Of a stretch of DNA of 51,608 nucleotides, positions 27,084-36,127 are shown piece by piece. Origin of the DNA: Bacilli bacterium (GTDB lineage: Bacteria > Bacillota_I > Bacilli_A > RFN20 > CAG-826). Location: NCBI GenBank assembly GCA_900767825.1, contig CAAGAN010000034.1:1-51608 (forward strand), written 5' to 3'. The notes under the pieces are model-generated. The model was not told the DNA's origin, searched no databases, and saw nothing but the letters and a program-made list of their open reading frames with translations. The translations under genes were made by a program, and so were the position numbers. Within the stretch, counting starts at the first letter, position 1; each line of letters begins with the position of its first letter.

Positions 27084-28199
27084 TTACTTTGTTTCGTTAT
27101 TTGTAGGGTCTAATTCAGTAGGAATGATTTCTGGATTCTCAACAATCAAATCATCTTTCTTGTTGGCCTTTTCATTACTTTTCTTTTCTTTTTCAGCCTC
27201 TTTTAGAGCCTTCTTTTCGGCTTTTTTAGCAGCCCTAAGTTCTTTTTTACTTAAGGTGGGAGGAGTAATTTCAACTGCTTCATCTTTCTTTGGACTAGAA
27301 TCATTTATAGCTTCAACTTTAGCTTCGCTACAAGTAGCCACAGGAGAAATAGAATGTGAGGACATGCCATTTTGCTTATCAATTAATATCTTTCTTTCTT
27401 GACGCAAAGCAAGATAGCATGAAGAAAAATATAAAGCGTCGAGCTCTTTACCTCTTATGATACGTGCACGGTCTAATATATCTCTTTTCATTACTTCATA
27501 GGCATCTGAAGTGATTGGTTCAGTGTTATTTACATCAAACTCAAATTCAAATAATAGAAGAACGATTTCAGAATACTTTTTCTTTTTATAGAACTTATTG
27601 AATTTCTTGACTACATATTTCTTCTCAACCTTTGTGGTTTGTCTATTTTTTACTAACTTAAGTCTTTTATATATGACTTTGTATTTTTTAGGGATTAGGT
27701 AGTTATCAAAATAGCAAAGCAAAAGAGCGAAGGCAGAAACACCAAGGCAGGCATAAAAGCCTATATCAAAAACCATCTTAGAAATCTCGCCCAATTGAGC
27801 AGGTGCATTTTCCTTTAATAGCCACTCTCCAAAAACGTTATAAGCAAATGAAAGCGAGAAAGCTAATAAGCAAATGACTATAAGAGTGTTAACAAGGTGG
27901 TACCACCACTTTCTAAGCGACAAAGAAATTGTCAAAAATCCAGTAAGCAAAGTTGTCAATATTAAAAGCAAAGGACAACCATAAGCAGTAATAAAATCAA
28001 CCATGGAAATTGGAGTTTCTAACCACGGCATAGTAAACTCACCGATGTTGATCTTTTCTAGAAGGCCAGGAATGCCAGGCAATATAAATTTGGCAAAAAC
28101 AGTAGCCAATAAGAAAATGGTGAAAATAATAGCCCAAGGAATAAATATTTTTCTAGGCCTACTTGGATAAGCCTTTTCTAATAGCGCTTCATCAATCAT
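27084..28199 (-). CDS. Four-helix membrane protein with a long Lys/Glu-rich cytoplasmic tail
   Basis: 371 residues from ATG 28199. Four membrane helices lie in the first half (about 20-40, 68-92, 97-120, 143-163). A very basic stretch follows (KKYKVIYKRLKLVKNRQ...KKFNKFYKKKKYSE), then a helical segment, then a tail rich in Lys/Glu/Ala (KKELRAAKKAEKKALKEAEKEKK), probably coiled or disordered. No family is recognised. The basic juxtamembrane region could bind nucleic acid, ribosomes or acidic lipids; that is inference. TAATAT lies 6 nt before the ATG with no Shine-Dalgarno sequence. Confidence 0.75.
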   Translation of the reverse strand: MIDEALLEKAYPSRPRKIFIPWAIIFTIFLLATVFAKFILPGIPGLLEKINIGEFTMPWLETPISMVDFITAYGCPLLLILTTLLTGFLTISLSLRKWWYHLVNTLIVICLLAFSLSFAYNVFGEWLLKENAPAQLGEISKMVFDIGFYACLGVSAFALLLCYFDNYLIPKKYKVIYKRLKLVKNRQTTKVEKKYVVKKFNKFYKKKKYSEIVLLLFEFEFDVNNTEPITSDAYEVMKRDILDRARIIRGKELDALYFSSCYLALRQERKILIDKQNGMSSHSISPVATCSEAKVEAINDSSPKKDEAVEITPPTLSKKELRAAKKAEKKALKEAEKEKKSNEKANKKDDLIVENPEIIPTELDPTNNETK

Positions 28200-28358
28200 A
28201 GACAAATATTAATCATTTAATAAAGCAATTTAAACACAAACTAAAAAAGTGTCTAGTTTTTAAAGCCTAAAAAGCGACAAGATCTTTCTATATATAAGGA
28301 AAACAAAGAATGGAAATAGGTTGAAATAAAGAATAACTTTTGATTCGGTTCAGTATCG

Positions 28359-28447
28359 CGTACAGCCGTACTGACTAACAGCAATATAGAAAGACAAGTT
28401 AATTTTTTATTTGTTCCTAACGTTATTATTAATATCGTACAGCCGTA
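28359..28447. repeat. Two copies of CGTACAGCCGTA upstream of the AlbA_2 gene
   Basis: CGTACAGCCGTA occurs at 28359-28370 and 28436-28447, 77 bp apart in otherwise AT-rich DNA, each preceded by a TATCG block. The first copy is centred in a larger dyad: GTAC-agcc-GTAC inside CAGTA...TACTG (28351-28373). The second lies just upstream of the promoter at 28463. Protein-binding sites are the simplest reading. Confidence 0.55.
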
Positions 28448-28462
28448 AAGATATACACATTC

Positions 28463-28491
28463 TTGATAAATATTACTTTAGAATTTAAAAT
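28463..28491 (+). promoter_or_regulatory. Leaderless promoter of the AlbA_2 gene
   Basis: TTGATA (28463-28468), 17-nt spacer, TAAAAT (28486-28491), then 7 nt to the ATG at 28499. Confidence 0.6.
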
Positions 28492-28498
28492 AATAGTC

Positions 28499-29935
28499 AT
28501 GGAAAATATTGAAAGCATTTCTTCTTTAATTAATTCGACAACTCTACCTATAGAATTCAAATATCACGTGAGTGAAAAAGGGGTAGAAAACATTGTAAAA
28601 GCTATTGGCTACCTTTCAAACGGAAATGGAGGATACATTGTTATAGGTGGTGAGAACAAGGCAAAACTTAACGGAATAGATAGACTTGAATCCAATAAAA
28701 TCATTGATTCGGTTCAAACCCAAATTAAGCTTCGTTTGACTCCAGTTCCCACGATTAACATCAAAGAAGAAATGGTTAACGGAAGGCCTGATAAAGTAAT
28801 AACGCTAGTTCAAATTATACCTTCTAAATCAATTACTTTATATGCTGATGGAAGCAACAAAACTTCGATTTTAACAAAGAAAAATCTAATTTATTATCCA
28901 ATGTCCAAAGCAGAACTTTCGATGTACCTAAAGCAAAGATCGTCTAAATACTTTGATAATGAATTAACATCTATCAAATATAATGATTTGTTATTTACTG
29001 AACTAAGTAAAAAATGGGCAAATAAGGAGATTAGCTTCTCAAAAGAAACAGCATCAGAGATGTCTTTACTAGGATCAAATGACGAGCTAACATATGGCCT
29101 TTATTTCTTTTCAAACGATTCTAGTTATCCTTCCTTAAAGGCTGTCGGACATATTTATTCAGGGGAAGAGACTAGAGATGACGAATTGCTATCGATGGCA
29201 AAAAGTAAAGGAAACATCGTATCTTTATATGATTTTTGCTACTCTTTTATCGATAGTTACATTCAATTAGATAGCCCGTCTTGCCCATACAAAAAAGACG
29301 CCATAATAAACGCCATTTTGTTAACTTTAGCCAAAAGAAATTACCTTGATGAAGAAAATATAATCAATATTAATATCTTTTCTAACCATATCTCAATTGG
29401 TTCAAATGGAGATATAGCCAATGAAGGTGAATTCATTTTGCCCTATCTAAGCAAGGTAAAACTCAGCAGCAGGAATTATTTAATTTGCGATATTTTGTCT
29501 AATATTCATCCAATCGATTTTGCTAATCCATTTGAAAAAATAATTGATAATTATAAAGATGAAAATTCGTCAATATATCCCTTACTAAAATCAGGTTATC
29601 AGAAGTTTGAATTTATATTCACTTCAATGAAAAATGAAGATGAAAATGAAATCAAAGAGGAAATAAAAGGACCTATTTACAAACTAGACTATAAGAAAAT
29701 AAACAAAGGCAACAGGGAATATGATAACGACATATTGTCCTTGTGTTTTGATTCAGCTAAATCAAGACAAGAAATAGCTAAATTAACTCCATATACAAGT
29801 CGCTCATCTTTCCTTACTAGCGTACTTAATCCTCTTCTAGAAGCCTCTTTATTGCTTCCTACAACCAAGTTCAAGACTTCACCAAATAATAAATATTTCA
29901 CTAATCCAGCCAAAGTAAAAAGAATAAAAAAGTAG
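28499..29935 (+). CDS. AlbA_2 (Schlafen-like) putative DNA-binding / ATP-binding protein
   Basis: 478 residues from ATG 28499. A frame open from 28463 would add 12 residues, but those bases are its promoter. Residues about 10-125 match AlbA_2: PIEFKYHVSEKGVENIVKAIGYLSNGNGGYIVIGGEN, then a GIDRL segment and ITLVQIIPSKSI. The middle region is unrecognised. The C-terminal ~60 residues (ILSLCFDSAKSRQEIAKLTPYTSRSSFLTSVLNPLLEASLL) look like a winged helix. Such proteins act as transcription regulators or in phage/stress responses. The repeated elements just upstream could be its own sites. The 3' end overlaps the clpB terminator. Confidence 0.8.
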   Translation: MENIESISSLINSTTLPIEFKYHVSEKGVENIVKAIGYLSNGNGGYIVIGGENKAKLNGIDRLESNKIIDSVQTQIKLRLTPVPTINIKEEMVNGRPDKVITLVQIIPSKSITLYADGSNKTSILTKKNLIYYPMSKAELSMYLKQRSSKYFDNELTSIKYNDLLFTELSKKWANKEISFSKETASEMSLLGSNDELTYGLYFFSNDSSYPSLKAVGHIYSGEETRDDELLSMAKSKGNIVSLYDFCYSFIDSYIQLDSPSCPYKKDAIINAILLTLAKRNYLDEENIININIFSNHISIGSNGDIANEGEFILPYLSKVKLSSRNYLICDILSNIHPIDFANPFEKIIDNYKDENSSIYPLLKSGYQKFEFIFTSMKNEDENEIKEEIKGPIYKLDYKKINKGNREYDNDILSLCFDSAKSRQEIAKLTPYTSRSSFLTSVLNPLLEASLLLPTTKFKTSPNNKYFTNPAKVKRIKK

Positions 29936-29962
29936 CCACCGAATTTTGTTTCGATAGCTACT
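29924..29962 (-). terminator. Rho-independent terminator of clpB
   Basis: Minus-strand AGTAGC / GCTACT with an inner CGAA/TTCG stem, followed by TTTTTTATTC; it overlaps the end of the convergent AlbA_2 gene. Confidence 0.75.
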
Positions 29963-29971
29963 CTTGGAGAG

Positions 29972-32092
29972 TTATTTCTCTATTAATTCGAGCTTTTGAT
30001 TTTCAAATTTCATCAAATAGGCTTTCTTAGTAGATAAGTTGCCTTCGACGATCCTAGAAGCAATAAAGGTTTCAATTTGATCTTGGATAAATCTCTTAAG
30101 CGGACGTGCTCCAAATTCGGTATTGTAAGCAGAATCTAGGACATAATCGGTAATAGAATTATCAAAATCAACTGAATAATATTGTTCTTTCAGCCTTTCT
30201 TGAAGTTCGTTTAACATCTTCTTGACGATTAAGCGTTGAGTTTCCTTGCTTAATGGATTGAAATAGATAATTTCATCAATTCTATTAAGGAATTCTGGCT
30301 TAAAGGTTGTATGAAGTAGCTTCTCGACCATGTCTTTATGTCCATCAAGGATATATTCAGATCCAAGGTTAGAAGTCATGATGATGACCGTATTCTTAAA
30401 GTCGACTAATCTACCTTGAGAATCAGTTAGTCTTCCTTCGTCTAGAACCTGCAATAAGAGGTTAAACACTTCGGGATTGGCTTTTTCGATTTCATCAAAC
30501 AGGACTATGGAATAAGGATTTCTCCTAACTTTTTCAGTTAATTGACCGCCTTCTTCATAGCCGACATATCCTGGAGGAGCACCAATTAAACGTGAAACAC
30601 TATAACGTTCCATATATTCAGACATATCAATTCTAATGATGTCATTTTCATCATCGAATAGAGCTTCTGCCAAGGCTTTTGAAACCTCAGTCTTACCAAC
30701 CCCAGTAGGACCTAGGAACAAGAATGAACCAATTGGCCTATTAGGATTTTTAATACCTGCCCTCTGACGAAGGATTGCATTATAGACTAGGCTAATCGCA
30801 CTATCTTGTCCGATAACACGTTTGGCCAAGACATTTTTGAGGTCTAACACCTTTTCCCTATCCCCTTTATTAAGCGAAGAAGTAGGAATTCCAGTCATTC
30901 TAGATACAATCTTAGAAATCTCTTCCTCATCAACGATTTCGTTAACTAGACGGTCGGAGGAACCTTCTTTGGTTAATGAAGTAAGTTTACTCTCTAACGA
31001 TGGAATTACTTGATATTGAAGTTTAGAAGCTTCTTGGTAATTCCCTTCAGAGAACTTGACTCCTAGATCAAATTTGGCTTTTTCTAACTCTTTCTTAATC
31101 TGCTTAGCCTCATTGATGCCTTCTTTTTCTTCTTTCCATTTCTTAGAAAGAGAATCAAATTGGGCTTTTAAGGAAGTTAAATCATTATTCAAAGACGTTA
31201 ATCTAGCTTTAGAAGAATCATCTTTTTCTTTCCCCAATGCGACCTTTTCGATTTCAAGTTGCCTTATTTTCCTATTAACTTCATCAAGTTCAGTAGGCAT
31301 CGATTCGATTTCGACTTTAATGGAAGCACAGGCTTCATCAAGTAAATCTATAGCCTTATCAGGCAAGAACCTATTGGTTATATATCTATTAGATAAAGTA
31401 GCGGCGGCAACTAGAGCCCCATCGGTAATCCTAACGCCGTGGAACGATTCAAATCTTTCCTTTAATCCACGGAGAATAGAAATAGTATCAGCGACAGTCG
31501 GCTCACCAACCATGACAGGCTGGAACCTACGTTCTAGAGCCCTATCTTTTTCAATATATTCCCTATATTCATTTAAGGTAGTAGCGCCAATACAATCGAT
31601 TTCTCCTCTTGCTAGCATTGGTTTAAGCATATTAGAAGCATCTAGGGCCCCATCAGATTTACCAGCACCGACAATAAGGTGAATTTCATCGATGAAAAGA
31701 ATAATCTTTCCATTTGATTCTTTTATTTTATTAAGGACGGCTTTTAACCTTTCCTCAAATTCGCCTCTATATTTAGCCCCAGCAACTAGAGCGCCCATAT
31801 CAAGTTCATATACTTCCTTCCCTTGAAGAGAAGTCGGTACATCGTTTTTGACTATTCTCTCAGCCAATCCTTCAACAATCGCAGTTTTACCAACGCCAGG
31901 TTCGCCTAGTAAAATTACGTTATTCTTAGTCTTTCTAGAAAGAACCTGGACGACTTTCCTAATCTCATCATCTCTACCGATGACTGGATCAAGTTTTCCA
32001 TCTTTGACCGCATCGTTAACATTACGGCCGAATTTTTCCAATACATTAGGATCGGAAGCATAGTCTATTGGACCTTGTTCTTGCATATTCAT
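29972..32092 (-). CDS. clpB: ClpB disaggregase lacking the N-terminal domain
   Basis: 706 residues versus about 860 for full ClpB. The usual ~150-residue N-domain is absent and the protein starts just before NBD1. Walker A of NBD1 is GEPGVGKT (63-70), with IDEIH and pore-loop KYRGEFEER. A coiled middle domain (about 255-385) distinguishes it from ClpA/ClpC and mediates DnaK cooperation. NBD2 has GPTGVGKT (about 460), the pore loop GYVGYEEGG and LFDEIEKA. It unfolds aggregated proteins with DnaK. A CIRCE element and promoter precede it and AAAGGAG lies before the ATG. Short ClpB forms also occur as internal-start products and in mollicutes; here no frame for an N-domain exists upstream. Confidence 0.93.
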   Translation of the reverse strand: MNMQEQGPIDYASDPNVLEKFGRNVNDAVKDGKLDPVIGRDDEIRKVVQVLSRKTKNNVILLGEPGVGKTAIVEGLAERIVKNDVPTSLQGKEVYELDMGALVAGAKYRGEFEERLKAVLNKIKESNGKIILFIDEIHLIVGAGKSDGALDASNMLKPMLARGEIDCIGATTLNEYREYIEKDRALERRFQPVMVGEPTVADTISILRGLKERFESFHGVRITDGALVAAATLSNRYITNRFLPDKAIDLLDEACASIKVEIESMPTELDEVNRKIRQLEIEKVALGKEKDDSSKARLTSLNNDLTSLKAQFDSLSKKWKEEKEGINEAKQIKKELEKAKFDLGVKFSEGNYQEASKLQYQVIPSLESKLTSLTKEGSSDRLVNEIVDEEEISKIVSRMTGIPTSSLNKGDREKVLDLKNVLAKRVIGQDSAISLVYNAILRQRAGIKNPNRPIGSFLFLGPTGVGKTEVSKALAEALFDDENDIIRIDMSEYMERYSVSRLIGAPPGYVGYEEGGQLTEKVRRNPYSIVLFDEIEKANPEVFNLLLQVLDEGRLTDSQGRLVDFKNTVIIMTSNLGSEYILDGHKDMVEKLLHTTFKPEFLNRIDEIIYFNPLSKETQRLIVKKMLNELQERLKEQYYSVDFDNSITDYVLDSAYNTEFGARPLKRFIQDQIETFIASRIVEGNLSTKKAYLMKFENQKLELIEK

Positions 32093-32131
32093 ATGTTTCT
32101 TTCTCCTTTCGCCAACTCAATGGCTATATTT

Positions 32132-32159
32132 ACTATAATACATTTTTTAGCACTCGCAA
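32132..32159 (-). promoter_or_regulatory. clpB promoter
   Basis: On the minus strand TTGCGA (plus 32154-32159), 16-nt spacer, TATAGT (plus 32132-32137). The -35 lies inside the CIRCE element. Confidence 0.65.
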
Positions 32160-32173
32160 GGGTTGAGTGCCAA
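32147..32173. promoter_or_regulatory. CIRCE operator (HrcA site)
   Basis: TTAGCACTC-N9-GAGTGCCAA matches the CIRCE consensus (TTAGCACTC-N9-GAGTGCTAA) with one mismatch. It overlaps the clpB -35, so HrcA would block transcription until heat shock. Confidence 0.93.
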
Positions 32174-32179
32174 ATATTT

Positions 32180-32214
32180 GAAAAAGAAAACCGCCACTAA
32201 CTTAATAATGGCGG
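32180..32214 (-). terminator. Rho-independent terminator of fucO
   Basis: Minus-strand CCGCCA / TGGCGG stem with a 12-nt loop, followed by TTTTCTTTTT, just downstream of the fucO stop and just upstream of CIRCE. Confidence 0.85.
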
Positions 32215-32228
32215 CTAAAGAGATTAAA

Positions 32229-33377
32229 TTACATCAAACTCTTATAAAGAGCGATGACATCTTCTTTGGTTATTGGGGCTGGGTTGCCTGGCATGCAAGC
32301 ATCAGCCATGGCAGAATCAGCAAGGAAGGATAAATCTTCTTCTTTGACAATTCCTTTTAAGTTGGCTGGAATTCCAACGGCGATAGAAAGATTTTGGACA
32401 GCATCGATAGCGGCTTTTCTATATTCTTCTTGGGTCATGGAATCAACGCCTTTAACGCCCATTGCTCTAGCGATTTCACGATACTTTTCGCCAGAATATG
32501 GGGCATTATATTTCATACCAGTAGGAAGAAGAATAGAACAAGCAACACCGTGTGGGGTATCATAGAAAGCAGATAATGGGTGGGCCATGGAGTGAACCAT
32601 ACCTAATCCAACATTAGAGAATCCCATACCAGCGACATATTGTCCAAGGGCCATTTCTTCTCTGCCTTTCTTTTCATTTCTGCAGGCAGCTTCGATATTA
32701 TGGGAAATGATGCGAATAGCTTCGATATGGAACATGTCAGATAATTCCCAGGCACCTTTGGTAATATAACCTTCAATAGCGTGGGTTAAGGCATCCATAC
32801 CAGTGGCAGCTGTTAATTTAGCTGGCATAGTTTCCATCATAAGTGGGTCGACAACAGCGATGATTGGAAGATCATGAGGATCGACACAGACGAATTTACG
32901 ATGCTTTTCTTCATCGGTGATAACATAGTTGATGGTAACTTCAGCAGCGGTTCCAGCGGTTGTTGGAACAGCAATTATAGGCATAGATGGGTTTTGGGTT
33001 TCGATAGCACCTTCAAGAGATCTAACATCAGCATGTTCTGGGTTAGCAATGATGATACCAATAGCTTTAGCAGTATCCATAGAGGATCCGCCACCAACAG
33101 CAACAATATAATCGGCTTCGGCTTTTTTAAAAGCAGCGACACCATCTTGAACGTTTTTGATGGTTGGGTTTGGCTTTACTTGATCAAATACTTCATAAGC
33201 AAGATTTGCATTATCAAGAACTTTTAGGACATGGTCGACAACGTGGAACTTGACTAGGGATTCATCGGTGACAACTAAGGCCTTTTTGAAATGATGGGTT
33301 TTAGCTTCGACGGCAATATTTTCAATAGCATTGAATCCGTGATAGCTAACAGGGTTTAAACAGAAGCGATAAGACAT
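32229..33377 (-). CDS. fucO: Lactaldehyde reductase (1,2-propanediol oxidoreductase), iron-dependent ADH family
   Basis: 382 residues, the same length as E. coli FucO, with long recognisable stretches in common: ADVRSLEG, PTTAGTAAEVTINYVITDEE, RKFVCVDPHDLP, DALTHAIEGYITKGAWELSD, EEMALGQYVAGMGFSNVGLG. The NAD-binding GGGSS is near residue 97; the Fe ligands are the Asp and His of GMDALTHAIEG and the His residues of MAHPL and TPHG. It would reduce L-lactaldehyde from fucose or rhamnose breakdown to propanediol and regenerate NAD. A TATAAT (plus 33407-33412) and GGAGG precede the ATG. No fucose or rhamnose genes are adjacent, so another aldehyde is possible. Confidence 0.85.
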   Translation of the reverse strand: MSYRFCLNPVSYHGFNAIENIAVEAKTHHFKKALVVTDESLVKFHVVDHVLKVLDNANLAYEVFDQVKPNPTIKNVQDGVAAFKKAEADYIVAVGGGSSMDTAKAIGIIIANPEHADVRSLEGAIETQNPSMPIIAVPTTAGTAAEVTINYVITDEEKHRKFVCVDPHDLPIIAVVDPLMMETMPAKLTAATGMDALTHAIEGYITKGAWELSDMFHIEAIRIISHNIEAACRNEKKGREEMALGQYVAGMGFSNVGLGMVHSMAHPLSAFYDTPHGVACSILLPTGMKYNAPYSGEKYREIARAMGVKGVDSMTQEEYRKAAIDAVQNLSIAVGIPANLKGIVKEEDLSFLADSAMADACMPGNPAPITKEDVIALYKSLM

Positions 33378-33507
33378 AATAACAATTCCTCCAATGCTTC
33401 AAATCTATTATAGAACGAAATGAAAACCAAGTTAGGTTTTTTGACAAATTTAAAACGATTTAGATAAATGAACAAAACATTGTTCAATCGGTAAAAAAGT
33501 ATGTTGG

Positions 33508-35334
33508 TTAATCAACCGACTTCAAAGACCCATTCATGTCTATGTTTTTAATGTGACGATACAAAAGGGAATTAACAATGAAAACAGATACAAATACCAT
33601 AAGGATGGAAGCTAGGTAAGAATACCATCGCACATCTCCAATTGTCCCAAATCCTAGGAAAGTAAATAGCCAAGCAAGGAAGCCTGCTGCGAAAGGAAGA
33701 GATAAAACTGCACCAGTCATACAAATAAATACAAGTTCCCTAAAGCAATACATGGAACATTCAAAATCCCTGTAACCTAGAACTTTTAAAGTTGCGATCT
33801 CTCTTTTTCTACCCTCAATATTCATATTGGCCAAAGAATAAATAACAGTTATCGAAATAGCTATGGCAAATAGAATAATTACTGCAGAAATCGAGCCCAT
33901 AGAAGAAGCGACATTTGCAAAAAGCTCATCGTTTTTTAACGCAATACTCGCATCGTTTAATCCAAATCCAAGTAATAATAAGCCAGTTGAAAGGCAAGTT
34001 GAGAATAAAGTTAGAATAAGATTTTTCTTTTGCCTAAATATATTCCTAAAACTAGATTTCCAGGAAAATGAAATCTTATTCCAAAGCCAGGTAATTCTTT
34101 CCAATAGGATCTTCTTGCCAGGTTTAGGAGAAACATCTTTTAATAAATCGGCAGGTTCTTCTTTTAAATATAAATAAGAAATATAAAGAGTAATCAGCAA
34201 TGAGGCAAAAGTAATACCAACTGCAATCAAAACGCCGGCTAGGCTAAACATTGTCAAATGAAGAGGTCCTAGTTTAAATACGTCTTCATAAGCCTTTCTT
34301 ACTACATAAGGAAGGAAAGGGGCTCCTAATAAATAACCTACCAAGCAACCTAATCCAGAAGACAAGACCGAGAAAAGGCAAAACTTAAATATAATCTTCT
34401 TCCTGCTTACCCCTAAAGAGAAATAACATCCTATCTCTTTTCTTTCATCTTTCATTAACCTAGAGATGGTAATCAAATTAATTAAACCACATACCCCGAC
34501 AAAGAAGATAGGAAATATATATGATAATTTGCTTACCTTTTGGCTATATTCGCTAAAGAGTTTGAAACCTGTGTTTTCTTCCATAGTCAAAATAGAAATA
34601 TTATCTTCACCAAAATCAGAAAGTACCTTCTTTTTTATCTTGACGACTTCGTTTTCATAACTAGAAGAAAAATAATCGTGATTGATATTTAGCCTTACAT
34701 AGACATCAGAAGTAATTAAAGATATAGGGAATTTAGCTGAATCAAAATATAAAATGGCAGACACATATTCCTCTTCGTTTTCATCTTCAAGCCATGCTCT
34801 TTCTTTAGCAACGCTAGTATAAAGGTCGCTTTCGACAATCCCGACAACCTCGACATCCCCAAAAGAAGAGAGCTCATTAATAGAAATCTTATCCCCTATT
34901 TTTAGATTCTTTCTATTTAAAGAAGGTTCAATCGAATAACATTCGGCAAGGTTAAATAGTTCCTCTTCGCCTTCTTTTAATTTAGGAAGCCCTAATTTAG
35001 AAGAGCCTTTGCTAAATGGAAGAAAATAACATCTATAATATTCATCGCCATTTTTTGAATCATATGACATGAATGGATTGATTTCTTTCACTTCTGAATA
35101 TGATTTGATTTTGTCTATATCTTCACTAGAAAATCCTGACTCGGATTTGCATTTAATAGTTAAATCAGGAGTAGTCTCGCTATAGTTTTTAGCAAAAGCA
35201 TCGGTAAAAAAAGGAGTCAACATGCCTAACCCGCTAGAAATAGCAACAGAAAGAAGGCAAATAATGAAATTCGCCAAGAATCTTCCTTTATTAGAAAGCA
35301 AAGTTCTCTCTATTGTTTTACCAAAACTAGACAT
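33508..35334 (-). CDS. FtsX-like (MacB/LolE-type) ABC transporter permease
   Basis: 608 residues. One N-terminal membrane helix (about 16-38) is followed by a ~220-residue extracytoplasmic domain. Seven further helices follow in two FtsX blocks (about 265-395 and 425-600); the first contains RLMKDERKEIGCYFSLGVSRKKI and the second NMNIEGRKREIATLKVLGYRDFE, the classic FtsX coupling regions. This is the long two-block type used for lipoprotein, peptide or antibiotic export. Its ATG follows the ATPase stop by one base (TGAtATG), so they form one transcript. The substrate is unknown. A weak GGTT/AACC hairpin lies near the stop codon. Confidence 0.88.
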   Translation of the reverse strand: MSSFGKTIERTLLSNKGRFLANFIICLLSVAISSGLGMLTPFFTDAFAKNYSETTPDLTIKCKSESGFSSEDIDKIKSYSEVKEINPFMSYDSKNGDEYYRCYFLPFSKGSSKLGLPKLKEGEEELFNLAECYSIEPSLNRKNLKIGDKISINELSSFGDVEVVGIVESDLYTSVAKERAWLEDENEEEYVSAILYFDSAKFPISLITSDVYVRLNINHDYFSSSYENEVVKIKKKVLSDFGEDNISILTMEENTGFKLFSEYSQKVSKLSYIFPIFFVGVCGLINLITISRLMKDERKEIGCYFSLGVSRKKIIFKFCLFSVLSSGLGCLVGYLLGAPFLPYVVRKAYEDVFKLGPLHLTMFSLAGVLIAVGITFASLLITLYISYLYLKEEPADLLKDVSPKPGKKILLERITWLWNKISFSWKSSFRNIFRQKKNLILTLFSTCLSTGLLLLGFGLNDASIALKNDELFANVASSMGSISAVIILFAIAISITVIYSLANMNIEGRKREIATLKVLGYRDFECSMYCFRELVFICMTGAVLSLPFAAGFLAWLFTFLGFGTIGDVRWYSYLASILMVFVSVFIVNSLLYRHIKNIDMNGSLKSVD

Positions 35335-35335
35335 A

Positions 35336-36040
35336 TCACCACTCTATACTTTCTATATCTACCGGATTTGGGCTATGTTCATCTAAGACAATCTCCCCAT
35401 TTTTAATCCTAAGAAGATGATCGCCCATGTCTTTTAAAGCACTATTATGGGTAACAATAATTACGGTCTTCTTTTGGGTTTTCGCACAGGAACTTAGCAA
35501 TTTTAAAATCTCTTTGCCAGTTTCATAATCAAGTGCACCAGTAGGTTCATCGCAAAGAATAATATCTGGATTTTTAGCAATAGCCCTCGCTACCGATACT
35601 CTTTGCTGTTCCCCTCCAGATAATTGGGATGGAAAATTGTTAAATCTTTTACCTAATCCAACAGCTTCTAAAGTCTTATCTACAGGAAGGGCATCTTTTT
35701 TAAGTTCGGTTGCTAGTTCAACGTTTTCTTTAGCAGTCAAATTAGGCATCAAGTTATAGAACTGGAAAACAAATCCAATGTAATTACGTCTATAATCACC
35801 TAGTTGTTTTTGATTAAATTTAGATAAATCCTCACCTTTAACAATTAAAGATCCAGAAGTAGCGGAATCCATCCCGCCGATAAGATTCAATAAAGTTGAT
35901 TTACCTGCTCCAGAAGGCCCAAGAATAATAGTAAGTTCGCCTTGCTCTATCTTGAAATTAACATTTCTAATCGCGTCGACTTTACCTTCCCCTTGACCAA
36001 AGGATTTACACAAGTTTTTCGCTTCCATTACAGTTTCCAT
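35336..36040 (-). CDS. LolD/MacB-type ABC transporter ATPase
   Basis: 234 residues from ATG 36040; the frame is open six codons earlier from a TTG, but AAAGGAG six bases upstream decides for 36040. Walker A is GPSGAGKST, the Q-loop FVFQFYNLMPNLTAKENVELA, the signature SGGEQQRVSVARAIA, Walker B IILCDEPTGALD and the H-loop VTHN. It energises the FtsX-like permease in the next frame. A TATATT-like -10 lies about 25 nt upstream. Confidence 0.92.
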   Translation of the reverse strand: METVMEAKNLCKSFGQGEGKVDAIRNVNFKIEQGELTIILGPSGAGKSTLLNLIGGMDSATSGSLIVKGEDLSKFNQKQLGDYRRNYIGFVFQFYNLMPNLTAKENVELATELKKDALPVDKTLEAVGLGKRFNNFPSQLSGGEQQRVSVARAIAKNPDIILCDEPTGALDYETGKEILKLLSSCAKTQKKTVIIVTHNSALKDMGDHLLRIKNGEIVLDEHSPNPVDIESIEW

Positions 36041-36108
36041 AGCTAACTCCTTTGTCAAAATAAATATAGCATTTCTACAAGAAAGAAATACTATAAATTT
36101 TCCAAAAG

Positions 36109-36127
36109 TTAAAATAAGTTATTTTAA
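36109..36127. repeat. 19-bp perfect AT-rich inverted repeat
   Basis: TTAAAATAA-G-TTATTTTAA overlaps the stop codon of the flavoprotein gene ending at 36124. It is too AT-rich and loop-poor for a normal terminator. Confidence 0.4.

Larger units (their letters stand above)
28200..28498. other. 299-nt divergent intergenic region with repeated GC-rich element
   Basis: No gene is visible here. It contains the minus-strand -10 (TAATAT, plus-strand 28206-28211), a weak AAACTA/TAGTTT hairpin near 28238, two copies of a 12-nt GC-rich element, and the promoter of the AlbA_2 gene. Confidence 0.6.

Noticed and set aside
28236..28262. AAACTA/TAGTTT hairpin with T tail as a plus-strand terminator
   Set aside because: No plus-strand gene ends there and the stem is weak.
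33425..33460. Hairpin AAAACC...GGTTTT upstream of fucO as a terminator
   Set aside because: On the strand where the T run follows there is no gene to terminate.
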